DNA from: Acanthamoeba lenticulata
Lineage: Eukaryota > Discosea > Longamoebia > Acanthamoebidae
Reading direction: 5' to 3'
Length of the DNA stretch: 18,221 bases
Assembly: GCA_002179805.1 (NCBI GenBank)
Contig: NAVB01003537.1
Span: 1-18,221, forward strand
The notes under the pieces are model-generated. The model had not been told where the DNA came from. It saw nothing but the letters and a program-made list of their open reading frames with translations, and did not search any database. A program made the position numbers and the translations under genes. Positions 17,474 through 18,221 of this stretch are shown here, in pieces; position 1 is the first letter of the stretch; each line of letters begins with the position of its first letter.

Positions 17474-18028
17474 GAGAGGACCGGCAGCGCTGACAAGAGA
17501 AGTTGAAGCTAAGACGGTGCGCCCCCGTAGAACATCGGCCTCACTGTGCGGTCTCAGAGTCGCACCGTACGACCGCCCGGCAACCTCGAGAGCCCTTTCT
17601 TTTTTTGGCCAATTTTCTCGTCACATCGCACCACAAGTTCCACAGCCGCATACTCCTTCTCTCCGGGGAGGTGAGCTGCCTCAACCACAGCTGTGCGCTG
17701 GCGCATCTGGTCGTGGACAGGCACAGGCACTAAGGCAGGTGGTGCATACACGGGGGTGCGGGCCGCACAACAAGCTGGCGCGCCAAAAGAACAAAAGAAA
17801 ACCGAGAAAAAGGGAGGATGACAAAAATGCCTTCATTTTGGCGCGGAATGTGCGAGAACAGCGAAATTTGGGGCCTCGAACAAAAAAACGCTACTCGGCG
17901 TAGCGCGCACCTGCCAAGAGAAGAAACCAAGTAGCGCGAGGAGGCTCAGTCTCGCTACCTGCAACTGGCAACCCCACTTTCTTGTGTACAGGCACCTTCT
18001 TTTTTTTTTTTTTGTCATCATGTGCTTC

Positions 18029-18042
18029 GCCTCGTACGAGGC
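18029..18042. repeat. 14-base perfect palindrome
   Basis: GCCTCGTACGAGGC is its own reverse complement, with no spacer. It lies in the non-coding region after the T run; a dimeric factor site is possible but unproven. Confidence 0.5.
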
Positions 18043-18221
18043 CAGGGGGGCAGTTGCTGAGTCGTCTTCGTTCTTTGTGTTTTCTTATTGCGAGTAGAGG
18101 CTGCCCCAGATTCTTCGCAGTAGATAAATCGAGAAGGATTCCCAGGCCAGAATTCTTTCTCTTCTTGATTCAACCCTTTCTCACTAGAACCAGAAGTGGC
18201 TACTTGGGCTTCCCCTTTCAG

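Larger units (their letters stand above)
17352..18221. other. Region upstream of PAH gene, no confident gene
   Basis: No frame here gives a recognisable protein. A minus-strand stretch at about 17640-17725 (with VPVHDQMRQRTAVVEAAHLP), bounded by a CCTTAG acceptor and a GTGCGA donor, could be an upstream exon of the PAH gene but would need an intron of nearly 300 nt. A 14-base T run occurs at 18000-18013. The window ends in a pyrimidine tract and TTTCAG, a good plus-strand 3' splice site, so a plus-strand gene may begin its coding part just beyond. Confidence 0.4.

Overview
This window is nuclear DNA from a compact, GC-rich, intron-dense protist. The best guess is an Acanthamoeba-like amoebozoan. 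The reasons are very short introns (mostly 58-125 nt), donors that are nearly all GTACGT- or GTGCGT-like, GC-rich third codon positions, about ten genes in 18 kb, and the gene content. No gene shows bacterial-style organisation, and no RNA gene, transposon or CRISPR array was seen. All gene models were built by hand from protein similarity, reading-frame continuity and splice consensus. Exon edges are inferences, but phase agrees across every junction proposed in the main models.

The layout is a series of convergent pairs separated by divergent promoters. Pair 1: a 5'-partial Rab7-like GTPase (119-1029, +) against a dCTP deaminase (1315-2387, -). Pair 2: an orphan protein rich in Cdk-type S/T-P sites (2603-3398, +) against a PARP2-type poly(ADP-ribose) polymerase (3463-5715, -). 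Pair 3: a BAP31-like ER membrane protein (6161-7001, +) against an RRM-STEEP1 fusion protein (7128-8511, -). Pair 4: a four-CBS, AMPK-gamma-like protein (9102-12234, +) against a two-TM membrane protein (12338-13130, -). Two more minus-strand genes follow: a Cys-containing, poly-Q putative nuclear regulator (13440-15669) and a small SIN3-like protein made of two PAH domains (16570-17351). The last ~870 bases hold no gene I can support.

The functional themes are eukaryotic housekeeping and signalling: endosome/lysosome trafficking (Rab7), ER membrane (BAP31), DNA damage (PARP), nucleotide metabolism (dCTP deaminase), RNA or nuclear function (RRM-STEEP1), energy sensing (CBS) and transcription (PAH protein, poly-Q protein). 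The most notable items are an intron-rich eukaryotic dCTP deaminase with an Asp-to-Asn change in its active-site motif; an E2F-like plus Myb-like site in the promoter it shares with the Cdk-site protein; the RRM-STEEP1 fusion; the PAH-only SIN3-like protein; an inverted Myb-site pair upstream of that gene; and a coding-biased stretch at 15670-16569 that the gene models do not fully explain.
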